From the NCBI GenBank assembly GCA_963575745.1, contig CAUYUJ010015697.1, forward strand, positions 138,687 to 159,178: DNA of 20,492 bases, given 5' to 3'. Each line of letters begins with the position of its first letter. Position 1 is the first letter of the stretch. Source of the stretch: Prorocentrum cordatum (taxonomy: Eukaryota; Sar; Dinophyceae; Prorocentrales; Prorocentraceae). Below the pieces are notes generated by a model. It had not been told where the DNA came from and searched no databases. It saw nothing but the letters and a program-made list of their open reading frames with translations. Made by a program: the position numbers and the translations under genes. This document shows positions 1 to 7,280 of this stretch, piece by piece.

Positions 1-208
1 CCAGTGGCTGCGCCCGCATGTTTTCTCCCGCGTCTTCCGGTGCCTGTCAGCCCCAACGGGTTACATCAGCATGTAACTCGTTTCGTCTGAACTGCGCACC
101 CTTTGCGGGCGGCCCCAATGGCAGCGCCCGCATGCCGGCCCCGCCCCATTTCGGCGTTCCTTTTTTGCGTAAGATTGGGTCATTGAGATTGGGTCATTCG
201 CCAGGATA
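1..208 (+). repeat. 3' end of a composite satellite-bearing repeat (copy 1, truncated by window edge)
   Basis: The first 20 bases match, with one difference, the repeat core at 2039-2058, and the core returns near 112-137 (GGCCCCAATGGCAGCGCCCG). The segment ends in CATTCGCCAGGATA (195-208), matching the tail of the copies ending near 2570 and 20104. A 14-bp direct duplication (172-185 and 186-199) precedes the tail, and a perfect 7-bp stem hairpin lies at 60-77. The body is more diverged than in the other copies. Its head would lie left of the window. Confidence 0.6.
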
Positions 209-256
209 CTGGTTTACATCAATATTTCTCCCTGGGTACAGATTCATTCATACTTA

Positions 257-466
257 TATCATCATCATCATCACACTCGTCGTCGTCAGTGTTCTCGCCA
301 TCATCATCACCATCACCATCATCATTTTCCGCATCATATTCACCAGCATCATTCTCATCACCACCACCAGCATCATGATCAACAGCATGGGCAATACCAT
401 CGTTATCGCCATCACCACCGTTATCGTCAGCAGCATCATCAGCAGCAGCAGCATCACTATCATCAA
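257..466. repeat. CAT/CAC/CAG imperfect trinucleotide repeat
   Basis: Mostly ATC/ACC/AGC triplets with CGT interruptions. It is open in several frames (runs of Ile/Thr/Ser on +, Met/Val/Leu on -), which is expected of such a repeat and not evidence of coding. Confidence 0.85.
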
Positions 467-498
467 TGTGCTCGCGTGTGTGAACCTCTGTGTGAATG

Positions 499-499
499 T

Positions 500-532
<33 letters not shown>
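499..532. repeat. (TA)n microsatellite
   Basis: Near-perfect alternating TA tract, with one C interruption at 503. It directly follows the trinucleotide repeat after a short spacer. Confidence 0.95.
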
Positions 533-534
<2 letters not shown>

Positions 535-617
535 AGTGGCCTTCGGCCAGTGCCGCCGATCTGGGTCGCTTTGGGTCTTGGGTGTCCCTCGGACTGGGCG
601 CCGACACTTCGCCGACA

Positions 618-836
618 GACACACGCACACGCTCGCAGACATCACGCGCACACACGCACACACACGCACACACACAGACATTCTACACACATACGCACCG
701 ACACACACACACACACCACATTCACACACGCGCGCCACATTCGCAGGCACATACACGCGCACACGCTGGCAACACACACACACACATACACACGCCACGC
801 AGACCACGCAAACACACACACACACAAACACACACC

Positions 837-910
<74 letters not shown>

Positions 911-952
911 CACACACACACACACCACACCACACACACACACACACACACA
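618..952. repeat. (CA)n microsatellite with interruptions
   Basis: ACAC tract with scattered G and T interruptions, purest from about 838 to 907. The long Thr/His or Cys/Val open frames across it are artefacts of the dinucleotide. Confidence 0.95.
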
Positions 953-1103
953 CAACGGAAAGGCATTTCACCACCACCTTCGTCTTCCCTCCCATTCGTT
1001 TCCTGTTTTCCGCTCTTGTCCCGTTCCATTTCTGTCTCCCTCTTTCCCCGATTCCTTTGTCGCACACACGGACTAATAACAGTACCCCACGCACACGCGC
1101 ACG

Positions 1104-1210
1104 CCCCCCCTTTTCTCCTTCCCCGGCAGGGCCACCCCGGCAACCCCCCAGAGGCTGAAGCTCAGCCTCGAGGCTGTAGCTGATGCTCCCCCAAACTCAC
1201 ACGCCACGGA
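1104..1210 (+). repeat. Dispersed repeat D, copy 1
   Basis: C-rich tract, then TTCCCCGGCAGGGCCACC, then a short inverted repeat (GAGGCTGAAGCTCAGCCTC), then GAGGCTGTAGCTGA and AACTCACACGCC. The same order of blocks recurs at 16262-16385, about 15 kb away in the same orientation. No coding potential was recognised. Confidence 0.75.
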
Positions 1211-1556
1211 ACCCCCCGTTCCCCTTCCCCACGCCATCGGAACCCACGCCACCAGACCCTCCCCCTCTTCCTTCAGTTCCCCCTGTCCACTCCACAGGCG
1301 GGACGGGGAACCGACCCCCCCCCCCACGCCACCGGAACCCACGCCACCGGAACCCTTCCCCCCCCGTCCCCCTACCCCGGCAGAGCCCCCCCAGCCACCA
1401 GAATCCCCCCCCTCCTCTTTCCTTAATCCCCCCTGTCCACAGGCGGGACGGAGGACCCGACCCCCCCCCCCACGCCACCGTAACCCACGCCACCAGACCC
1501 CCCCCCTCCCCTCCCCCTACCCCAGCAGAGCCACCCTGGTCACACCCTCGCCCTTA
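1200..1556. repeat. C-rich tandem repeat, about 145-bp period
   Basis: The block CACAGGCGGGACGG followed by CCGACCCCCC and ACGCCACCG occurs with its AGGCGGG core at 1296 and 1441, a 145-bp period. Further partial units flank these, and CCCCGGCAGAGCC-like blocks recur inside. The proline-rich open frames are composition artefacts. Confidence 0.65.
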
Positions 1557-1666
1557 AATTGACGCGGCAGATCGGCGGATATGTATGTGTTTATAGGTAT
1601 TGCAAGGCCCATCCATTGTGATCAACCCGAGCCCTTTTTGGGGCTATCGCTCCCTTTCGTGATTTG

Positions 1667-1760
1667 TCGTTCTCTCTCTCTCTCTCTCTTTTCCTCTCGC
1701 TCTCTATCTCTCTATGTCTCTCTCTCTCTCTCTCGCTGTCTTTCTTCCCCCCCTCTCTCC
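1667..1760. repeat. (CT)n polypyrimidine tract
   Basis: Long CTCTCT runs with short interruptions, grading into CCCCCTCTC. It lies just upstream of the composite repeat that starts at 1798. Confidence 0.9.
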
Positions 1761-1797
1761 TTGTCGGTGTCTGTCTCACTCCATGTTTTGTTCCCCA

Positions 1798-2570
1798 CCA
1801 TCCTGTGGTGTTGGGTCATCGTTTTTAAGAGACGGCCCCCGCGTCCCCACCTCTCCTATCCTCTTCCCCTCCTCCCGCCCCTCCCTCCTCCCACCCGTCT
1901 TCCCCTCCTCCCGCTCCTTCCTCCCACCCTTGCCTCTGCCTTGTGCATGTCAACCAGTTCGGCATGCCCGTCACCCCCTCTCAACTTGGCACACCCCTCA
2001 CACGTTTCGTGGACCCATGGGGAGCTCCACCGAAGGCCCCAGTGGCTGCGCCCACATGCCGCCACCCCCATTCACTTTGGCACACCCGTCACACGCTTCG
2101 TGACCCCACAGGGATCTCCACCGAAGGCCCCATTGGCAGGCCTCTCACGCGCTTCCTGGCCACATTGGGGGCACCACCGAAAGCCCCAGTGGTGACGCTC
2201 GCACGCGTCCCTCGCGCCCCTTTTCGGCATACCCGTCACACGCGCCGTGGTCAAATAGGGAGCTACACCGAAGGCTTCTGTGGAAGTGTTCGCTCGCGTC
2301 CCCCGCCCCGCACTCATGCAGGCAGACCCTTCTCACAAGTCGGCACACCCTTCGCACGCTTCGTGGCCTCATGGGGGGGGACTCCACCGAAGGCCACAGT
2401 GGCGTTCGCATTCGCCCCCCCCCCAGAAAGAAACGTTTCGGCACGCCCCAACGATGATGTTCGCAGGCGTCACCCCGCCCACTTCTGCACACCCCTCAAA
2501 CGTTCCTCGTGGCCCCACAGGGGGTTCCACCGAAGACGGCGCTCACAATTGCGACCTTTCGCCAGGCTAG
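1798..2570 (+). repeat. Composite satellite-bearing repeat, copy 2
   Basis: Head: CCATCCTGTGGTGTTGGGTC at 1798, then GTTTTTAAGAGACGG at 1821-1835, then a pyrimidine-rich tract to about 1940. Body: several diverged units built on CGTTTCGTGGACCC...GGAGCTCCACCGAAGGCC...CGCCCACATGC, from about 1975 to 2540. Tail: CACAATTGCG followed by CTTTCGCCAGGCTA, ending near 2570. The same head, body and tail are found in reverse at 2706-3838 and again at 18921-20104. No protein product is supported, because open frames change between units. Confidence 0.7.
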
Positions 2571-2705
2571 TTTCTAGTGCTTCTGTTGAGTGGCATGTTT
2601 TTGTGGGCTTCTGGCCCCGCGCGCCCGGTTCGGGCGTCTACCTGGGGGGGGAGGCGGAGGCGGCGTTGGGGGGGAGGGAGAGGACGCAGAGCACCAACAA
2701 AGACA
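2571..2705. repeat. Spacer with module L (dispersed)
   Basis: Lies between two composite repeats whose tails face each other. It contains a block like GGGCGTCTACCTGGGGGGGG and AGGCGGAGGCGGCG. Related blocks occur near 4055-4125 and 4370-4435, where a similar T-rich stretch and GTTTCTG precede it. Confidence 0.5.
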
Positions 2706-2769
2706 CTAGCCTGACAAAAGGCCCAACCATATGCAGCTGCGAGTGCCGCATTGTGGGCACCGCTTTCGG

Positions 2770-3040
2770 TGGAGCTCCTTATGGGGCCACGAACAGCGTG
2801 AGGGGCGTGCCGACCTGGGCACGGTGGTGCCATGCGAACCCTCCCACTGGAGCCGCCGGTGGAGCATCCTCTGGGGCCACGAACCGTGTGAGGGATGTGC
2901 AGAATTGGGTGCGGTGGTGCCATGCGAACCCTTCCACTGGAGCCGCCGGTGGAGCATCCTCTGGGGCCACGAACCGTGTGAGGGATGTGCCGAATTGGGT
3001 GCGGTGGTGCCATGCGAACCCTCCCACTGGAGCCTTCGGT
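2770..3040 (-). repeat. Sub-array of 90-bp units
   Basis: The anchor TGGAGC occurs at 2770, 2860, 2950 and 3040, exactly 90 bp apart. Because 90 is a multiple of three, open frames run across these units in several frames, which explains the long spurious ORFs here. Confidence 0.9.
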
Positions 3041-3746
3041 GGAGCTCCCTATGGGGCCACGAACCGTGTGAGGGGTGTGCCGACATGGGCATGCGGTGGG
3101 CGGGGAGGGCGCATGCGGACGCGGCTACTGGGGCCTTGGGTGGAGCTCCCTATGGGGCCACGAACCGTGTGAGGGGTGTGCCGAAATGGGCATGCGGTGG
3201 GCGGAGAGGACGCATGCGGACGCGGCTACTGGGGCCTTTGGTGGAGCACCTAATGGGGCAACGAGCCCTGGGAAGGGTGTGTCAGAATGGACACGCGGTG
3301 GGCAGGGAGGGCGCATGCGGACGCGGCTACTGGCGCCTTGGGTGGAGCTCCGTATGGGGCAACGAGCCCTGGGAGGGGTGTGCCGAAATGGGCATGCGGT
3401 GGGCGGGGTGGACGCATGTGAACGCGGTCACTGGGGCCTGGGGTGGAGCTTCCTATGGAGCCACGATCCTTGTGAGGGTTGTGCCAAAATGAGCATGCGG
3501 TGGGCGGGGTGGACGCATGTGAACGCGGCCATTGGGGCCTTGGGTGGAGCTCCCTATGGGGCCACGAACCGTGTGAGGGGTGTGCCGAAGTGGACATGCG
3601 TTGGGCGGGGTGGACGCATGTGAACGCGGCCACTGGGGCCTTGGGTGGAGCTCCCTATGGGGCCATCGCACCGTGTGAGGGGTGTGCCGACATGGGCACG
3701 CGGAGGGCAGAGTGCCGAAATGGACATGCGGAGGGCAGCGGCACGC
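3040..3746 (-). repeat. Sub-array of 101-bp units
   Basis: The same anchor occurs at 3040, 3141, 3242, 3343, 3444, 3545 and 3646, exactly 101 bp apart each time. Relative to the 90-bp units the extra bases lie around CATGCGGTGGGCGG and GGACGCATG. Units are highly similar, suggesting recent expansion or homogenisation. Confidence 0.92.
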
Positions 3747-3838
3747 ATGGGAGGAGGGAGGAGGGGGAGGAGGAGAGGAGGAGAAGGAGAACGCGGAGCG
3801 TTGTCTCTTCAAAACGAGGACCCAGCACAGGATGGTTG

Positions 3839-4445
3839 TGAATTTGAGCACATCAGAACAATTGGAACAGCATGGAAATCAAAGCTCCTAGGCACACAAA
3901 TCAACAACATCAAGGCCCCGGCTGGCTGTTGGCTGGTTGTCGGAAAGGAAACATTGAGAAGAGTTCCGTGTTGTTTGGGTGATCTGCCAAAAACCAGTCG
4001 GCGCATTGATTTCGTTGATGTGTTTGGTTGGGGGCTATGGTTTTCATGTGGTTCCCGCACCCAGCTCGGGCGTCGCCCTAGGGGGGAGGTGGAAGCTGGA
4101 GGCGGGGGTAAAGACGCCAGAAACCCACAAACACAATTGAACCAGTCATATCAACGTGGAATAATGAAAATCACACCCCCATGCAAAACAAACAAACCAA
4201 AGCCCCGATTGGTTTCTGGAAGGGGACCATCGAAAATATCGAAAGTGTGTTAAGGGGGTTCTGTCAAAGAACCGGTTGGTGCAGTGATTCGTTGTTTTGT
4301 CAGCTTGCAGGCTCTGGTTTGCATGTTGTTCCTTGCGTGTTCGTTGAGTTTTATATTTTGCTGGTTTCTGCCCCCCCGCGCCCAGCTGAAGCGTCTCCCT
4401 GGGGGGGAGGGTGGAGGCTGCGCTGGGGGAGAGACCACGCGCGAG
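3839..4445. repeat. Diverged tandem duplication, about 290-320 bp per unit
   Basis: 3910-4120 and 4195-4440 share an order of blocks: AAGGCCCCGGCTGG / AAAGCCCCGATTGG, then a GGAAAGGAAAC / GGAAGGGGACC region, then a CTGCCAAAAACCAGTCGG / CTGTCAAAGAACCGGTTGG region, then CACCCAGCTC / GCGCCCAGCTG and the GGGGGGAGG module L. Identity is low by eye. No protein gene was recognised. Confidence 0.5.
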
Positions 4446-4450
4446 AATCG

Positions 4451-4830
4451 TTGTCCATCGGAACCCATTGAGAATTTACACCACGGTCGAAAGCCCTGAA
4501 GGAGGTTTCTGGTGGGCGTACAAGTGGTAATTTCCGCGCGTGTTCCATCAGTTGTCGCTTTGTCTCAGCGCGCCCAAAACCGCTAAACTTAGAAGCATGC
4601 ATTCCTTTCCCATCGGCCCCCCTCGATAATTGACTCTACGGCCGAACGCCCTTTCAGGGGGCCTTCATGTGAGCGTGAAGAGGTGAAGTTGTGTGTATAT
4701 GTTCCATCAAGTTCAGTTCCGTCTCAGCACGCCCAATCTTGTAGACAAAAGCGCGCACTGCTTTCCCGTCGGAACCTCCGTGCACTTGGCACCACGGCCA
4801 AGGGCTCTAGCGCGGGCTGCTGGTGACTAG
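4451..4830. repeat. Tandem repeat, 155/156-bp period, about 2.4 copies
   Basis: Unit starts TTGTCCATCGG (4451), TTTCCCATCGG (4606) and TTTCCCGTCGG (4762) are 155 and 156 bp apart. Within units, ACCACGGTCGAAAGCCCT / CTACGGCCGAACGCCCT / ACCACGGCCAAGGGCTCT and GTTCCATCA...GTCTCAGC align at matching offsets. The third unit is cut off near 4830, shortly before the candidate gene. Confidence 0.75.
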
Positions 4831-4908
4831 AAGCGGGAAGCATCGACGTCGCGCCACCGTCGATGGCGAGCACTCCCCTTTCCCGCGGGCGAGACCCGCT
4901 CGGACAAG

Positions 4909-6708
4909 ATGGCGAAGATCCTGCGCGTTCTGAGCGCGCACCAGCTCGCGCCGAACGCCACGGCGCTCGTTTGGGCCCCTGGGCCGTCGGCCCCTCGAGC
5001 CTGCGAGGCGGGCAGAGGGGGCGCCCCAGCTCGAGGACGCGCTCGCTGGCTCGGTCGACGGGGATGACGACGGTACACGCCGGTCGTCGAAAGTAGGTAT
5101 TTTTGGATGCCCAAATCCTAATCTACTTTAGGCGCCTTCCTACTTCAAGAGTCGAGCGGTTGTCCTTCATTCCTCCGCTTCAGGGGGTGGGCGGAGGTCC
5201 AACCTGCTTCCAACGCCTTCCTGCTTCATGTTTCTACCCACTTCTTCCGACCGGCGCGTAGTTTCGCAAGCCCCACGGCGGCATCTGCGGCGACCCACTT
5301 CTGCGTGGACTCGGTCGGCCTCTTGTCAGGCGGGAAAAAAACACACAGACACAATGAATCGTCGATTTCCCGGAAAATATGCGAAAATATGGGAAGCGGA
5401 GGGGAAGACTAAAAAACCCAAAATATGGGAAAATATGTGGAGTATTTTTATTTGTGTGTCCCAGGGCCCCTTCATCTGGTTCCCGATGTTGAAGAGGCAT
5501 GAGGGGGGGGGCTCTCTGACTGCCGCCGAGTTCCTCGCAGTCCCGGTGCCCAGAAGTCCTCTCACTGGTTCAAGTTGTCGTTGAATCAGCGGGCGAAGAA
5601 CGGTATAAAATAGACTTTTTCGCCGTCGGGGACACCTGCCCCTGGGCGCCTGGAAAGTTTATACCCCTACGGCGCCACCGTAAGGGTATAAACTGTCCAG
5701 CCGCCCTGGGGCAGGTGTCCCCGACGGCGGAAAAGTTTATTTTATACCGTTCTTCGCCCGTCAATTGAAGATGGAACTCATCGCCGCGCTGTCGAATGCC
5801 ATCTTTGGGGTAGATGTCATCCATCGGGGCGAGAAGAAGTGCATCCAAGGCTTGGTACTGACGCATTTGGCAAGCTTGCTCGCGGAGAATCTCCCAACGA
5901 CGTTGCCGGGGGGGGTCATGAAGCCGAAGACGATGATCAAGACGTCCTCTGACCTCGGCGGCAGGGGATACTACTGCGGCGTCTGCGAAGGTGGGCATGG
6001 ACTTGCGCGCCGACTTCGTCGTCTGCCCGCGATCGTTCGACGAGAAGCTCTCCCGCCTCTGCGCGCAGGCCGCGCAGACGCACGGCATCAACTTCACGAC
6101 GATTCACAATGACCTGGGGTTGCCGGTCAAGGTGGAGGATTGCCTTCTGAGGAATATTGAGAAGATCTACGTTTATGTTGTTCCAACCTACTTTAGCCTT
6201 GATCACCAGGAAGAATTTCGAGCGCCCATAAAAGGACCGAAACTCGAGGGTTTTCACGCGTCGGGTCCTGGGGAGACACTCGCCCGACACTGTTTCGACA
6301 CTCTTTTGACACTTCTCCGAGTGCTCGAAATTAGTTCTGGCATGTGGTCATCAAGTGGGGTTGGAACAACATGAATCTACGTGGCTCCGCGCACCCGGCT
6401 GCCCTGCAGTTTGGCCCTCGCCGGGGAGGTGCCCACCCTCGAGCATCCGGTCGCGAGGGCGGTGAGCGCCACGGACAGGGCCGAGGGCGCCGCGCTCGCC
6501 GTCGCGGGGAGGAGGCGCACGTCTCGGGCCGGGCGAAAGGGGGGGATAGGGAAAGGGGGGGTTACGAAATCTGTTGCATGCAGCTGGTTTCGGCCCCACC
6601 GAGGGGCCCATTCCTCGATACATGGCCGCCTCCCGGCGCCGGGAGAATCAGCTACGTGAGCTGATTCTCACCCCCCCCCTTTCGCCCGACCCGAGCTTTG
6701 GCTGTTAG
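4909..6708 (+). CDS. Candidate split gene, unrecognised protein, about 255 aa
   Basis: Proposed coding parts are 4909-5092, 5554-5585, 5770-6172, 6383-6520 and 6696-6708. They are separated by a 461-bp GT-AG intron and three inverted-repeat elements. Each part has strongly G/C-ending codons in one frame, unlike the flanking DNA. The model begins at ATG 4909 (MAKILRVLSAHQLAPNATA) and ends at TAG 6706-6708. Two single-base frame changes are needed, each an apparent extra base: one in a G/C run between 5010 and 5025, one in the GGGG at 5964-5967. With those the total is 768 nt, a whole number of codons. The middle part reads VGMDLRADFVVCPRSF and GINFTTIHNDLGLPV. I do not recognise the family, and no signal peptide or membrane segment is evident. 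It may instead be a decayed gene hit by transposons. The existence of coding sequence in 5770-6172 is much surer than the full model. Confidence 0.42.
5093..5553 (+). other. Candidate spliceosomal intron (GT-AG)
   Basis: Donor AAA|GTAGGT at 5093 and acceptor GTGCCCAG| at 5553, preceded by CTCTCTGACTGCC. Removal joins codon AAA to codon AAG in phase 0. The stretch has weaker coding character and contains an A-rich patch (5335-5450) with repeated GAAAATATGG, plus a duplicated CGCCTTCCTRCTTCA (5131 and 5213, 82 bp apart). No other gene was seen in it. Confidence 0.4.
5586..5764. mobile_element. Foldback / inverted-repeat element 1 (introner-like), 179 bp
   Basis: The two halves (5586-5674 and 5676-5764) are reverse complements, with about 10 mismatches in 89 by eye. 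The loop is essentially a single base, so the transcript would form one long hairpin. Ends read TCAGCGGGCGAAG and, on the other strand, TTGACGGGCGAAG. Flanking TTGAA at 5581-5585 and 5765-5769 is a plausible 5-bp target duplication. Removing 184 bp (element plus one flank copy) joins the frame ending ...TTCAAGTTGTCGTTGAA to GATGGAACTC and continues the open frame. No GT-AG pair coincides with these ends. No transposase is encoded, so it is non-autonomous. Confidence 0.75.
6173..6374. mobile_element. Inverted-repeat element 2 (introner-like) with 8-bp flanking duplication
   Basis: Left end TTATGTTGTTCCAACC (6173-6188); right end is the reverse complement of TCATGTTGTTCCAACC (6359-6374). An imperfect extension (CTTGATCACC against CTTGATGACC) follows inwards. 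ATCTACGT occurs immediately on both sides (6165-6172 and 6375-6382), a clear 8-bp target duplication. The repeat period is 210 bp, so removal keeps phase and joins GAGAAGATCTAC to GTGGCTCCG. Unspliced, the frame meets a TGA at 6372-6374. The only restoring splice choice with a GT start would end in AC. No transposase is present. Confidence 0.78.
6521..6695 (+). mobile_element. Inverted-repeat element 3, candidate GT-AG introner, 175 bp
   Basis: Left arm CTCGGGCCGGGCGAAAGG (6523-6540, then G-rich) and right arm ending CTTTCGCCCGACCCGAG (6679-6695) are reverse complements over about 23 bp. GT at 6521-6522 and AG at 6694-6695 sit exactly at the outer edges. Nested inside are a perfect 14-bp palindrome (6631-6644) and an 11-bp-stem hairpin GAGAATCAGCT...AGCTGATTCTC (6643-6669). 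No obvious target duplication was found. Removal would add a short tail (Thr-Phe-Gly-Cys) and a stop to the upstream frame. Confidence 0.55.
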
Positions 6709-7280
6709 GACGTACGTCCAGTTAAGCGCGCCTCTCTAGCAAAGCTTCGGCGACAGGCTTGGGGCCAGATCTCGGCTCAGAAGTTCTTTCGCGGAGGGAT
6801 CTAGGCAACGTTTGCCACCCTCTGCATGCATGGCAAACCCAGGAGCGCTTGCGCGCAGGGACAGAGACAAGCCCAGCCTGCTACCAGGAATTGATCTCCC
6901 AGCAGAGAATAGCAGGGATACATTATAGGTTGTTTCGTTGAATTCGGCGCATTGTGAGCGCACAAACAAAAAACGCCCAAACATGCGCCCGCTGACAAAT
7001 GGCGTCACGGCCAAATTCCCTTGAGGGGCCATCTTGCTGGTATTCAAATGGGGAAGCGCGCATGGTTTCCCTGATTTCTGCGTCTTCTGATGGCGCGAGG
7101 AAGAAATACAAAATTTTCCCGGCAAAGCAACCTAACAGCGATGTGAAGGAGCATATCTGGAAGCACTCCCCTTAAGATTCAGATGAGAATCCAGTTGTAG
7201 AATTCTGCTGTTCTCGCAGTCGTAATCGCATTCGCGATGACAGTCGCCCCAGGCGCTTAACACGGCAGTCGCAGTCACAG
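6709..7280. other. No recognisable gene
   Basis: Mixed-composition DNA between the candidate gene and the CAGCCT minisatellite. Open frames are short (up to 129 codons on the minus strand) with no recognisable motif. No repeat shared with the rest of the window was noticed. Confidence 0.5.

Larger units (their letters stand above)
2706..3838 (-). repeat. Composite satellite-bearing repeat, copy 3 (inverted)
   Basis: Read on the minus strand, the head is at 3838-3801 (CCATCCTGTGCTGGG, then GTTTTGAAGAGAC), followed by a purine/pyrimidine-biased tract. An array of tandem units follows, then a tail with CATATGGTTGGG (2733-2722) and CTTTTGTCAGGCTAG (2720-2706). It contains two sub-arrays with different periods, described separately. 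It is inverted relative to copy 2. Confidence 0.75.

Noticed and set aside
476-1158. Thr/His and Cys/Val frames over the CA repeat
   Set aside because: Pure dinucleotide artefacts.
1798-2570. Helitron reading of the composite repeat
   Set aside because: Two tails end in CTAG, but the others end in GATA, there is no consistent 3' hairpin and no Rep/helicase. Not enough to call.
1943-3172. 409-codon open frame on + over the first composite repeats
   Set aside because: Spans inverted repeat copies and a spacer. It is open because the 90-bp unit is a multiple of three and stop-poor, with no codon bias or domain.
2770-3746. CRISPR array
   Set aside because: Whole units repeat without unique spacers, the period changes between sub-arrays, and the context is eukaryotic.
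5570-6097. 175-codon minus-strand frame over element 1 and the candidate exon
   Set aside because: Antisense shadow. The + strand frames show the G/C-ending codon bias and the minus frame runs through the foldback.
6700-6780. tRNA-like or promoter element near ACGTACGT
   Set aside because: Only an 8-bp palindrome. No cloverleaf or box motifs could be drawn.
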